From Ixodes scapularis (Eukaryota > Arthropoda > Arachnida > Ixodida > Ixodidae), in contig NW_024609880.1 in assembly GCF_016920785.2 (NCBI RefSeq), positions 53,572,121-53,636,120 of the forward strand: 64,000 nt of DNA. The letters run 5' to 3'. Shown here one piece after another: positions 21,032 through 32,498 of this stretch (positions are counted from its first letter, which is position 1; each line of letters begins with the position of its first letter). Position numbers and translations under genes: made by a program. The notes beneath the pieces are model-generated. The model was not told the DNA's origin and made no database searches. It was given only the letters and a program-made list of their open reading frames with translations.

Positions 21032-21276
21032 TCACGGGGCCGCAGAGGAGCCTCCGCCAAGAGGAAGACGTCCCTGAGCGAACACCTGGTCCAGGACTTC
21101 CGGGACGGCCATGTGCAACGCGAGCAACTTCTCGGCGGCCAGCGGGTGCCAGTCCCCCAGGGTGCATCCGAGGTCCTCGTGCACCTCGTAGTAGTGGCAG
21201 CGCTTGGTGAGACGCATGGACGGCACAAGCTCGTACGCGTCCAGCCGACGACACAGGCCCAGCAGAAGCAGCAGGC
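21032..21276 (-). CDS. ST6Gal sialyltransferase exon 6: end of S-motif, motifs III and VS
   Basis: Last exon of a beta-galactoside alpha-2,6-sialyltransferase, a Golgi type II membrane enzyme that transfers sialic acid from CMP-sialic acid to terminal galactose. The first two bases complete a Gly codon. The exon encodes LLLLLGLC (end of sialylmotif S), then DAYELVPSMRLTKRCHYYE (motif III around HYYE), GCTLGDWHPLAAEK (motif VS with the catalytic His and the E four residues on) and a stop at 21034-21032. The protein ends in a Gly/Ser/Ala-rich tail and lacks the C-terminal Cys I recall in mammalian ST6GAL1. Acceptor GAACAG at 21277. Confidence 0.93.
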
Positions 21277-22131
21277 CTGTTCAAGGCACGTTAAACGTAC
21301 ACGGCACATTACACTGTTATACGTTATACACTCATATCCAGGTTAGTTCATTTACTGTATAGGAGGTATACACCAAGTGCCATATTTGAGCGCGGTGTTC
21401 ACCAGACGTGCTCAAAACAAGCCCCTCGCTTCTCTTCTAAAGAAAAAAAAAATACACTGAACTCGCATCCTATAAAAACGTCCTTGATTTCGCTTTCTGC
21501 ACAATACGAGACAACGAATCACGGGGAACAACAAATAGAAAGACCCCAGCGAATGACGAAGCTCATATTTTGATTAGATCTGAAAATGTGATGAGCACAA
21601 AGATAACGAGGAAGTAAAATGTGCTCATTTTCTCCACGCACATTGCATATATTTTGTTTTTTCAGACCTAATCGTGTTAAGTTTCGTCATATGCGTGGAT
21701 CCTTTCAGTGTTCACCGTGATTCGTTGCCGCGTTTCCTGAAGGAGACTGAACTCGCAAAGCTTCCTGAGAGGTACACGAATCATGGGTTCGATCCCCACC
21801 TCTGCCTGTTCCGATCTGGACGACCATCGAACCGTGCTCCCTCTCCACCTCACCCTCAAACACGCACTCCCGCTACCTCCGGTCCACCTGAAATTCTGTA
21901 CGCGAGGTACACAAACATATGATGTCGAGATCAACACCGGATGCTCCGACTGTCCAAAATTACCAAAGGTCGATCTGCCCTTCATAATTTTGGTGAGACT
22001 GGCTGCAAAAGTTCAAATTAGCCAGTGCATCTAACCCGGATAACCCGGAGTCTTTAACGCGCCCCACACGGCCGTCTACACCGAAAACAGGCGGGGCGCG
22101 GGGTTCGAACTCCGCGTTTATAGCCACCCAC
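21277..22131 (-). other. ST6Gal intron 5
   Basis: 855 bases, donor GTGGGT at 22131, acceptor ending ACAG at 21277. Contains a tRNA-like fragment at 21776-21850 (plus strand GGGTTCGATCCCCACC, then CGATCTGGACGACCATCG). The related string GTCTTTAACGCGCCCC occurs near 22052. No further exon. Confidence 0.6.
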
Positions 22132-22306
22132 CGAGAAAGCCGCTGGAGGGTGGGTTCCGCACCACGGGTCCCGGGTTCTCCCTGTCGAGGAAGTGCCAGG
22201 CCTCCCAGACGGAGTCCGGGTGCAGCAGGTAGAAGGGCTCCTCAGGGAGCACCTCACGGCGCAGCCAGTAGCCCGGGAACAGGTCGAAGTCGGGCTTCTT
22301 CACCCA
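22132..22306 (-). CDS. ST6Gal exon 5: linker and start of sialylmotif S
   Basis: Encodes WVKKPDFDLFPGYWLRRE, then EEPFYLLHPDSVWEAWHFL and NPPSSGFLG. The NPPSSGFLG segment is the start of sialylmotif S, which contacts both donor and acceptor. The exon starts in phase 0 after AG at 22307 and ends with one base of Gly at a GTGGGT donor (22131). It continues directly into exon 6 with matching phase. Alignment with ST6GAL family members from memory is continuous, with no gap. Confidence 0.94.
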
Positions 22307-22615
22307 CTGGCACCCAAGGAGCGGTATACATACTCGCCGTCAAGAAGCGACGTCCACGCCTTCCGTATACGTCAAAAAAAAAAAAAAAAAAAATAGTACT
22401 CCCCAGAACCTCAAGCGGGGGTCACACAGCTAATTCCCGAGTCCCACCGAAGCGGCAAACGTATGAACAACCGACATCGACAATTTTGCACGAGCAGAGG
22501 ACGTATACCCGAAAGTATCTTTGGCATGCTACAACGTACTGGCTTCAAATTTCTCGACGGTTTCAACTTTCTGAAGGCTTCAGCGTTCAACGTACCCTTG
22601 GCAAGCTCGCCAGGG

Positions 22616-22795
22616 TATAGACCAACACGCGTCCCTGACGTCACGCAGCTGCGGTGGCGCTGTCGACGGCACTGCGCATGCGCAGACGCTTCAGTTCACT
22701 CGAATTCGGTTTCTGCGCATGCGCAGTGCCCACACATGGTGTGGGCAAACGCGGGCTTGTTTTTAAACAGCGTGTCGGTCTATACCGTCGCGTGC
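22616..22795 (+). repeat. Dispersed repeat with ACTGCGCATGCGCAG palindrome, plus copy
   Basis: It runs from GTATAGACCAACACGC to ACAGCGTGTCGGTCTATAC, so its own outer ends are inverted repeats. The inside carries GCAGCTGCGGTGGCGCTGTC, ACTGCGCATGCGCAGAC and TGTGTGGGCAAACGCGGG-like strings. The reverse complement lies at 42144-42300. Both copies are in sialyltransferase introns, about 19.5 kb apart and in opposite orientation. Confidence 0.75.
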
Positions 22796-23369
22796 GCACC
22801 ACACGGACATGAGGCTTGTCGGTGTCGGTTGTTTCTGTTCGTCACTCTAGTGGGACTCGGTCATAGTACATCTTACAAAAGAAATTCTGCAGGCACTGTC
22901 TGACGCGTGTTTGTTCTTTGTACGACGATCGCATCGCTCATACAAGAACTGTCCGCAGAGATTTTTAAAGCATACGTGTGCATGAACCAAACATGCTTCG
23001 AATATATACTCGAGGCGTGTCCGCGGAGAAATCTGTCATCGTGTTTGCGAAGAAACTCCGTGTCTCTTGTATGAAATCTGAACAGTATGGCGGCATTAGT
23101 GAACCTCATAAGTCACTCGCTCGCTCTCAAATGTCCCCGAGAGCAAGGTGATTCCCGAAAAGTAAACGGCGAGTACAAGATATATACTATGCATGGTTTA
23201 CGTTGGCGTCGCGTCGGCGGCCATGATGAAGACCTTGCTGCTGATTGCGGGAACCTTCCGCTAAGAACCGGTAGCAATGACCATTGGTACGGCGTGATGA
23301 CGTCAGGTGCAACCCATGTATTGCCACTGACAGGGCAGTCCCAAGTTATAGTATACACCTTTTCCGCGT

Positions 23370-23612
23370 AGTCGTCGCCATCTTGCGTGTTGCAGCGACA
23401 GCCGCGCCGTCTGGCGTACGGTTGTTGTGCGCCCATTTTGGTATGCGGAGAGCAGCGTTGTTCCTAGCTCCCGCGTTGTTCCCATTGACCCCGTGCATCG
23501 TATCTTCATTGTTTTTCCTTTAGTGAGTTCTTATTTTGTTTGTTATTGAAAGTGTGAATTATTCTTGTGTTCTGGCGTAAACAAATAAAGTCATTATTAT
23601 TATTATTTATTC
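23370..23612 (+). other. Possible retroposed 3' end with (ATT)n tail
   Basis: The segment ends AACAAATAAAGTCATTATTA followed by an ATT-type microsatellite. This looks like a transcript-derived 3' end (poly(A) signal AATAAA) or the tail of a non-LTR element. I recognised no protein in the preceding sequence, so this is only suggestive. Confidence 0.25.
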
Positions 23613-24290
23613 GCCTTCATGGCGCCCGTTGTTGCGCCAACAGCGCCGAGAGGTTCGTCGCCAGCGTCGCCGGTAATCGAAATCGGAGGCATGTTCACGT
23701 TTCCTGAGCACGTTTACCAGTGTTCACTCTTCGCGTGTTGTTGTTTGTGAAGAATGACAGCCTTCTGGCGAACGACTAACGGAGGTGTTTCTATGCGCGA
23801 GCGAGGGCGACCCTGGGCATAGAAGTATCATCGTTTAATCGTAGAAATACTCATAATGGGAGTTGGCGACGCGGGCCGAACGGTTTATTGTTATGGTGCA
23901 CCGCCGAGGTACGATCGCTAGTTACCGGCTAGTTACCGGGACATCTCTACTTCGTATGACGCCCAGATGCGTCGGAACTATTCAGGAGGTGGGGGTGAAA
24001 GGGGGGGCGGGCGACGACGATTTTGCGCCCTCTTTTCGTAGTGTTTCCATTAACGTATTTTAACGGGCGTCGCTACCGAGCAACACACAAAATGATAGTG
24101 CACGTCCTCGTAGAAATGAACGGAATGAAAAAGAAAACTTGAGTAGCCAATAACAATCATTACACCCAGGGTCTTACATTTGCACCACAAGCTGCAAAAT
24201 TCGTTCTACATTTGACTTGTCGAGGCCTATTACTGCACTTGTAGATGTCCGTTTCTATACTGCCTATTTGCTTTTTTTTATGTGCTGATA

Positions 24291-24332
24291 TTGCATCGCT
24301 TCTCCGCTGATATCAGCGGGGAAGCGATGCAA
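24291..24332. repeat. Near-perfect 42-base palindrome
   Basis: TTGCATCGCTTCTCCGCTGA meets its complement TCAGCGGGGAAGCGATGCAA with one mismatch per arm and no loop. It could extrude as a hairpin; function unknown. Confidence 0.85.
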
Positions 24333-26144
24333 AGTGTTTACGTTACAGCCGCATTCGCTTTGCGACTTGTGTTCGGTGCACAATTTGTCGCGCGCTGTCT
24401 TCCGTTCTCGGAAATTGCTGCTGCAGTCAACGACTGCGCAGTGGCAGCCCGATGACCAAATATGCGCGGACATGATACATCGACGCATTAACCCACCTTA
24501 TTACAACTCACTTCGCTGTCAAGGGCTTCAAACCCCATTTAACGCGCACCACTTCAGCATCTTGCCAGCCGGCTAGGCCTGCTCCCGCATACCGGAAGTG
24601 TTAGAACCGGAAGAACTATTCCCGCTGCGCGCCGAGTCGCCGAGTCGAGGCTACGCACGTTACGCGCTGGGTGGAGGTTAGACGGAAAAGGAAAAGGAAA
24701 AGGAAAAGGGCTCCGCCGCAGCCAATGAAATTGCGACAGTTGACGATAAGAACGGCGAAGAACCAATCACGAAAGAAGAAGCGTGAAGAGCCCCGCCCTG
24801 CATTTCTTAAGTTGTCAGTGACTGCAAGCGATGTCGATATGCTTACAAATAGTACGAACAAAATCACAGACCTGTGACGTGAGTTCAACGACCGGACCAG
24901 AGAGCCTGAGAACTGCCGAGCTCGAAAGCAATAGACACCTCGCTTGCGGCTCCGTTGTCCCGCATGAGATGACTTCAATGTCGAAGCTTTTGTTAGACAT
25001 CACCTCTGGAGCTCGTTTGAGCCCTTACATATTTTTTGGGGGGACTTTTAGAATGGAGAATTTCTCCTAACTAATTCCGTCTGTAACTTTTTTTGTATTT
25101 TTTTATCTTTTTTTTTTTACGCTAAGGGGTTTACGAACTCGTTTTCGAATGCCCGATAATGCTCCCTGCGCACTCTTTGAAGCAGCCATCGAGGAGTGAC
25201 TGCGCGAGCTCTTCACGCGCACGGTACTGCCATGACGTCCGGCGCAGGCCCTGTCTTCTAGGTGGGATTGACAGAACGCGATCTGCCGAAGCTTCCCAAT
25301 GAAACTGCAGCAGTTGGTGGCGTTTTTATGAAACCGGCCCTTTTTGTGTGTGGCTCACACACAGGTGGAAAGTCGAGTGGCAGCTGCGTGCTTGCCAAAC
25401 CTATTAGCGGTTTGTCCCGAGCGATCGCGTGACCATATTCTTTGCACGTATCCACACACACGTGAAGGCAGCACGTGGCGCAAGGTCGAGCTCTTGTTAC
25501 TTCCCTTTCAATTGACAGTTTTCGGAGACCTGTTCACACAAGGCGATGTGTGTTTCGCGTTGCGGAGCGCGTTGCAGTAGGCCGCTCGCAATCTTCGCAT
25601 AAAACACCGCGGTTTATTTATTTATTTTTTTGTTTTGTTTTGTTTACATGTTTACGTTGTTATTCCTTGCAGTGTAATCATGCATCCGCTGTTTGGTATA
25701 GTTACAGCTAAGAAGGTTTCAGGATTCCGGAGGACATTTGAAGTTTTGAAAACCTGGATTGCAGGTTTCGTCTGGGTTTTGTCTGAAATACTTAAAACAA
25801 GATTCCAGAAAAAAAAAAAAAATGTAACCCAACCCCTGAAGCACGCAGTCGAGCCAGGAGGCTCTAGTAAACCAGTGTTGAAAAATCATCTAAAAAAACG
25901 CGCCACAAAAACGCTTTGTTGTTGTTGTTGTTACAAAACGGCGAGCGGTGCACCAGCACGCATACCGTGACGCATACTTAAGCGCACAATCCTTGCTTGA
26001 GTTCACGACACCAAAAGACGCCACAAATTGGAGTCCTAATTACTGTGTCTCCTTTCAACAACGCGGAAAAAAACTAACCGATTCCATTTTAATAATGTTA
26101 ACTTGCCTCGCTCATTGTTTAGTGAAATGCTATCGTTATACCTG

Positions 26145-26345
26145 CGTCAAACTAAAATATATCAATCAATCAATCAATCACGTAGCGTTACATGCTTTGA
26201 CACCTGTGTAAAATAACATCTGTCAATCAATTAGTTTGACACACGTGTGTCAAACTAAAATATGTCAATCAATCAATCAATCATGTAGTGTTAAAACCGC
26301 CTTGACACCTGTGTCAACATAAAATATATCAGTCAATCAATCACA
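26145..26345. repeat. Short tandem repeat with AATC runs
   Basis: Two and a half degenerate units of about 100 bases. Each unit has TCAAACTAAAATAT, then (CAAT)n as TCAATCAATCAATCA, then TGTAG/CGTAG and TTGACACCTGTGT. The spacing and unit decay fit a minisatellite, not a CRISPR-like array. Confidence 0.7.
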
Positions 26346-27210
26346 TGCGATAAAACACCATTCTGTTGCGGCTGCGGGTGGGAATAAACGTTGACAGAAA
26401 AACAAAATATTCTCCCCTTTTCCGCATTCAGAATGCATTGTGTACCGCTTCGCGGCAAGAGGGAAGAAATAAATCATGATTTGTTTTTAGAAAAGAAATC
26501 AAACAAACTGAATTTGTTTGATTTAAATCTGATTAATATATGATTTAAATCGCTGTATCTAGGAAATAAGGATTCTTTACCAGTAGACACGTTTCAAGCA
26601 TGGCAGATTAATTGATCAATTCGTTTGACCGATAGAAACTGCGCACAAGAATAAGAGTAAATCTTAGAGTTGACTTAACAACTTCCAATTGATGCAAACT
26701 CTGCCACACTAGAAGAAAGGCAGCTTCGTTTCATAGTCAATGAGGAAAACTGTAATATCTTTCTTTTCCGCCTTCTGATTCACTTGCAATATGACGATAC
26801 TTTTTCTTGTTTTCGTTTCTTTAGCGTCCGAATTTGCTTGCAATAGGAGATCCCGAAACTGACAGAAAAAAAGTGGAAGGTAGGAGGAAACTTTAATGCT
26901 CCGATTGAGCAGCGCTGTTTACTTGTGTTCAGCTTGATATAAGTCTTCCTTGCTCGATTACTTTTTTAAGTTATATGAAAAACAAATGTCCATAGAAAGC
27001 ATCCTATTGCGCACAAACAGTAAATATAAAGAGAAGTTTTAATTATTTTTCGCCGAAAATCTTCAAAGCCGATGTGATTTAAATCGCGATTTAACTAACC
27101 TTAATTTTTATTCTACACCCAGCTTCGCAGTGACATTTCAGAGACGAAAGTGGCAACGTACTTCGTGCCTCGACGGTGCGAATATCGTCGGGCGCAGTGT
27201 CACTTTTAAC

Positions 27211-27780
27211 CAGGGTGGAGAATAAAAATCAAGATTATTTAGATCACGATTTAAATCATGATTTAAATCGTGATTTGATTCACACCGGTTTTTCTATACC
27301 GATTTAAATCAAATCTTTCCAGCAAAATAAATCCCAAATTTTTACTCTTTTTTTCGTCTGTGTATTTTTTTTTTTTTTACACTTTTGGTATGCCTGCAGT
27401 GTTTCGTATTCAGTTCAAACAATCATCAAGAAGAAAAATTTATGGCAGGCTGAACACGAGCATAAAGCGGTGCTAGCAAATCAGAGCGTTAAGATTTCTT
27501 CCTAGTTCGTTCGTCAATTACATAATAACCCCACAAAAAAAAAAAAAAAAAAAAAAAATCAAAGCGTAAAAGAAACGAAAACAAGAAATTGTACTTTATG
27601 TTTACGGAAAAGTTTTATTCCATATTCTTTTCAGTGACGGGACGGATACATCTAGTGATAAAATACATATCTAGTGATAAAGTACTACTTTTTTCGGGCT
27701 ATGGTGACTGAAATCAAATGTATCCAAATCTGATTTATTTGATTTGTTCAAAAATCTCACGGTTTTTTTTTTTCACCCTG
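27211..27780. mobile_element. hAT-like non-autonomous transposon
   Basis: The ends are CAGGGTGGAG (27211) and TTTCACCCTG (to 27780), inverted over about 8 bases. Arms are rich in GATTTAAATC palindromes. Flanks CTTTTAAC (27203-27210) and TTTTTAAG (27781-27788) are a 6-of-8 target duplication, as expected for an old hAT insertion. The interior has no transposase. A second terminus of the same type (complement of TTTTTATTCTACACCC, ending about 27120) lies just upstream, suggesting an adjacent or nested relative. Confidence 0.65.
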
Positions 27781-27989
27781 TTTTTAAGAGAACACTGCCA
27801 AAGCTAGCGCTCTAGAGGCAGTAGTAGAACGCGTCGTTCGCGTCTCTTTCGGTCGTACACTCGAGCCCTTGACCATACTACTTAGCCCCTCCCAGTTTCC
27901 TCCGAAGCACATGCTTGTTCTCTTTTCCCTCGCTTCCTGCACCACCACGTCTGCGGGCCAACACCGCCATAGATAACAAGGCCGTAGTG

Positions 27990-28045
27990 CTGTATGTATA
28001 TATATATATATATATATATAATACATTATATATATATATATTTTT
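27990..28045. repeat. TA microsatellite
   Basis: Two adjoining (TA)n runs (about 27995-28021 and 28027-28042), followed by TTTTTATATAGCG. Close by, ACAGGGTGTTTCAGAAAACG (about 28061) resembles the end of a mariner-type miniature element, but I found no matching right end. Confidence 0.6.
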
Positions 28046-28231
28046 ATATAGCGTACATATACAGGGTGTTTCAGAAAACGCAGGCCAAATCGCTCCTGCG
28101 AAAACTACTCATCGCAACGAAAAAAGGCTTGTGGCGTTTGGTCCTGAGCCAAGAGCCCATTTAGGAAAATTATTAAGTCCGGAATAATTAAGTTGTCATT
28201 ATTTTTGCGTAATTAAATTTTTAATATTGTG

Positions 28232-29578
28232 TTTAAAGGGGTACGGAAACAAAAAATGAAATATTCAGATTTCGTTCGGAAAGGAGTCAAGCATGACGGA
28301 TAATAACCGTAAATGATAATCGCACGTTTGTATTTTGAACGACTGGCTACATTTTTCGTTCCAAACGGTGCACTCGAGCAAGCGCTCGAAGAGAAGCGAT
28401 GCGTCATGGGATATCCGGCGCAAACAAAAACAGAAAGAAAAGATTCCCCGCGTTCGTGGAGTAGCAATACAGAGTATCACAGTAGCAAGGCGGGCGTGGT
28501 TATGAGCTTTGCCCTTGGTGGCGTTGTCAGCGTTGTGGTGGAGTCAATAGCGTCAGCGCGTTACAACCGAGCCGTTCGAAGTACCCGTGGGGTGACGAGC
28601 ATGTGGCTGGCCCAAGGAGCACGTAGCTTCCACAACACTGTCAGCTTAGGGCTGAACGGGGTGGGGAAAGCAACTTTTGTTCGAGTTTTGAGGGACGGGC
28701 TAATCTTCTAGGGGGAGAGTAGGGAGCCTACATATGTTGAAATGCCAAAGAGCGGCGCTGCTCCGAAGGAATCTGCTACGTCACGACTACGTAGCAGATT
28801 CCACAACGTTGCTAGATTACCTCCCAAATAGGCTCCGCATGCATCCACCAGGTGCACATTGAAATATCGTTTATTTAGCTTTAGAATTAGTTTTCTTGAG
28901 CTTTCCAACGGAAGACTGGTGTTTTCGAGGTTAGGGTGCAACATGCAACACGTCCAAGCTAGAAAATTTCGGCGCTCATTTTTTGGTCTATATGTGTTCA
29001 AAAGAGCAGCATCACATCGAACATACCATTTAAAAAAGCCACGAAAGGGAATTTTAAAACGAATTAAACGATTAGCAAAGAGCACCTGGTGGATGTTGCT
29101 AACGCCTCGTTTGTAATGCCCGTCTGGGAACCTTTACAGCTAGTGACGGTGAGTGTCTCGCCTCCGGCCACGACGAGAGAAGAGGGGAAGGAGGAACTCC
29201 CATCTTCCGAGAATCCCTTTTGTGTGTTTCAGAAGTAGCTATTGTCCCCCTACAAGATTATAAAAGATTAACCTGTCACTCAAAATTCGTACAAAAGCAA
29301 CCGCTTCGCTGGCTGGAACGACTAGGCCATCCCCTCGACGTCAGCCTCGCCGTAGCATCGCTCGTCCCGAGACGACCTACGTCACGATTGCGTCGGATGT
29401 CACGTGCTCTAAGCTGGGCCTTCTCCGAGCGCTTGCTAGAGTGGGCCGTTTATAACAAAAAATACAGCAGGCTCCAAATACAAACGTGTGATTGTCATTT
29501 ACGGATATTGTGGCTCATATTCAACCTTTGTTTGAACACGACGGATATATTTCAAATTTCGTTGAAGTATCCCTTTAA
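28232..29578. mobile_element. Long inverted-repeat element with TTTAA ends
   Basis: Left end TTTAAAGGGGTACGGAAAC (28232) and the complement of the right end (TTAAAGGGATACTTCAAC, 29578) are similar. Similarity continues for about 170 bases (CCGTAAATGATAATCGCACG versus CCGTAAATGACAATCACACG), through GCAAGCGCTCG in both arms. A second, inner stem of CATCCACCAGGTGC (28847) faces GCACCTGGTGGATG (29082). A third is AATCTGCTACGT...ACGTAGCAGATT (28770-28802). No transposase recognised; duplication TTTAA or TTAA suggests a TTAA-targeting class. Confidence 0.65.
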
Positions 29579-29827
29579 GGGCATGGTTTAAATTAGAAAA
29601 TTGCTCAGCATCACCGAAAAAACACTAAATCAACAAATTGCAGAACGATAGAAGGCACGCGAAGCATTGTATGGATTTCTCAAAAACCGCACAAATCGAC
29701 GGGTTTTTAAGTTTCGGTTTGCTATCGGAGCGCATCTCAGCCCCGGCGGCACCGCGCCCCGTGGAGAGATAGTGCAACCGGTGACGTAAAAAATAAGAAA
29801 ATTTGATTTACGCAATGCTTGTTGATA

Positions 29828-30274
29828 CCTTACAGGGATAGTGAACCGAAATTTGGATTTCAGAAAACAATGCAGGAGCTGTAGGCGGGACTCTGCAATC
29901 CCTACAACACTACTCGTAAGGCGATATCTCAAATCGACGGCCGTATTTTTTGGGGGAGAAAAAAAAAGGTCGAGATTGAACGAGACCGACGAGGCGCGTG
30001 ACGTCAAGATATCTCGTTTCCTCCTCTCGTCGCTTCGCCCCCTCAAGGCGGCGAGACGGAGAAAACGCGAGACCGTTCCCTTTCCTTCTCGGAGAAACAA
30101 GACGTAAACACATCCGTCAAATGCGCCTCCTTAAAAAAGAAAAAAAAAAAAAAACACGGTCATTTATTTGAGATATCGCTGTATGAGTGGTGTTTTGGTG
30201 TTTGTAGCATCCCGTTGCACGCTTTTGCCGCCGTGTTTTGTGGAATCCAGATTTCGGTTCACCATCTTTTTAAG
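29828..30274. mobile_element. Palindromic element with CTTA...GTGAACCGAAAT ends
   Basis: Left AGTGAACCGAAATTTGGATT and the complement of the right arm GGTGAACCGAAATCTGGATT correspond. The match runs on through GGCGATATCTCAAAT / AGCGATATCTCAAAT to a T/A-rich centre. The whole 447 bases fold on themselves. The long frames across it on both strands are a by-product of the palindrome. Confidence 0.75.
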
Positions 30275-32318
30275 AAATTTGGCAGGACGTTGCCAATTTT
30301 GATCATCGTAATATCATTCCGTAGCCAACGAGATTGGACCATTTCCCGAGAAGAACGCCGAAAAAAAAAAAGAAATCACAAGGCAAGACGCGCGAACCTA
30401 GTTAGTCACGTGATGCATTTCTTAATCAGCTGCCAGTGAACACGCATCACCTTACAGACGTGTACAAAGACCGCCTCTTACCGTCGCCGAAATAGAAGAA
30501 CCTCCGACGAGTGACATAATGGAACAGTTTGACTTTTCGAGTAATAATACTCTATAGTTACACCAGACATGCGACGGACATCTTAAACCGCAGTTAAGTC
30601 TGACTCACACTTAACTGCATTTAAAGGTGGCCATGTAACCAGGGTATAAGGCGGGATTGCAAAATAATCTATTCGCTGAATCTTGTACATTTTATTCGCT
30701 TAGTTTATTCTCTTTTTTTTTTTTTTTTTTTTTTTTACATTGAACGTATACATATGGCACTGGTAACACAGATATCCTCGAACTTCAGCACAATATTTGA
30801 ACAGGCTCGCATAGAGTTAGTCTTTTGGCTTCCCCGCGTCTGGTGCGAGCGTGCAGGTGTGCCAACTTGCCGAGATCGAACGTCAATTGTACTCGCTTGT
30901 TCTCATTCAACAACACCGTTAGGCTTTTAGGCTTGCGTAAGAAGCAGCTTGTCACGTATAAAAAAAGAATCGTTGTTCTAACCTCCGTGATACACGGTAA
31001 CAACTCGGACTGTTTTTTCGAAGCAAACTCACTCCAACGCCCTATAGGTGGCGGGGCGGTATAGTTCCAAGATGGCGGAAGAGACGGGGATAGATTCTCC
31101 AGGCTTTCCCGTGCGCCTGCTCGCTGACGCTGGTCAGCGCGCTACGAATTATTTATTTGTCTACAAATGCGAAGCGGTTTGGACAGGATCATATTACACG
31201 TAACGGAGATGTTTATTTATTTATTTATTTACATACCCTCAAGGCCCTGGGGCGTCAGGAAAACGAGCATGCTGATATTTGAAAGTTGCAGAAACCTCGA
31301 CTCGCGAAGCTTTGTGGTGGGCAAGCGCGTTTTAGGCACTGGCCACGTCACTGTTCGTAGCAGAATATTTTTGAGGGTGAGGAAGATATCGCGTTTGAGA
31401 TTTGCCTGGCCATTCGTGCTCTAAAAAGTGAGCCGCGCCCGGTGACTGTCAAGCTTCGGAAGAGCAGCGTTCACATTATTGATGTCTTCGTTTCACAGGC
31501 TCACAACTAGCTGCACACCGTATCGGTTTTAGTGTATTGCAACGCGTGATCAAACTGCTCTATGGTTATTGATAGGAAGCTTGTTACCGCAGGCTAGCGT
31601 GCGGTGTAGCATTACAACCGGAAGTTTGCGCTGCGCCTTTGAAGCACAGTTTTCAGCGCCCGCCGGAGCGTTGCCGTGCTTACGGTAGCCAACGGTAACG
31701 CTATGCTAAAACTGCCTATTAAGATAATCGGCGTGTTTAGGGGTTTTATTTATTGCTCTATCAAAATGAATATTTCAATATACCGTACATTGTTTGTACC
31801 GTGCAACTTGCGACGTTGCGGCCCATTTCGCCAAAACTGCCCGTTCTAAGCTCTCGTCTTGAACGGTTGGGTAGGACGCGCTTAAAATGTTTCGAGCATT
31901 TCTTTATTTGCGTTGTAATTACCTAAAAGCAAGTACGGGTATTCTGTCTTTTGAAAGTGCTTAAAAAAAAATGGTCATGTTCCTTGTGATGGCCTTAAAA
32001 CGCGAACCCAACCCCGATGTGTATTGCTCGACATACCGTTGCTTGCCGATTTTTTTCCTACTTATGGCAAATAATAGACTTTTCGACCGTAGTCTAGAGC
32101 TCTACGTTATTAGCTGGAGCGTTTGCCGTCACGTTGAGCACAGATTGAGCTGGCGGGGCGGCCATGCAGAAGACCAGAAATCCGCAGCGTATGCGATATA
32201 TGGAAAGTCCCCTAATGAAATTAGACATCCCGGTCCTTCGTGCAACGCTGTTGCAAGGCGGGGCACACAAATTTCTATTTAAACGCGCTCACGTTTTCCG
32301 TTAAAAGGGCTTCACGCA

Positions 32319-32498
32319 TTAAGCGCCGTTCACACGCTTGCGACCGAGTACGACCGAAAGAGACCAGACCGGTTATTAGGGCCGGATGCGCTACAGCGGA
32401 GCTGGTCCTAAGAGATCGCAAGAGGCTTAAAAACCGGTCTGGTCTCTCTCGGTCGTACTGGGTCGCACTCGGTCGCAAGAGTGGGAATGGGCCTTTAA
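32319..32498. mobile_element. TTAA-flanked palindromic element
   Basis: Starts TTAAGCGCCGTTCACACGCT and ends in the complementary CCATTC..GGCCTTTAA at 32498. Arms repeat GCGACCGAGTACGACCGA and AGAGACCAGACCGGT in inverted order. TTAA at both edges is a probable target duplication. Two relatives are at 48313-48856. Confidence 0.8.

Noticed and set aside
20833..21309. 158-codon minus-strand frame rich in Cys, Trp and Thr
   Set aside because: It is the wrong frame over sialyltransferase exon 6; the real frame contains the sialylmotifs and matches splice phases.
21776..21850. tRNA gene suggested by GGGTTCGATCCCC
   Set aside because: Only the B-box/T-arm like part is present; no acceptor stem, D-arm or anticodon arm could be folded around it.
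26145..26345. CRISPR-like spacing of short repeats
   Set aside because: Units are long and degenerate with simple AATC runs, there are no unique spacers, and the genome is eukaryotic.
29630..30113. Frames of 156 and 88 codons facing each other
   Set aside because: They lie in a palindromic element (29828-30274), where inverted sequence yields paired frames; no family motif.
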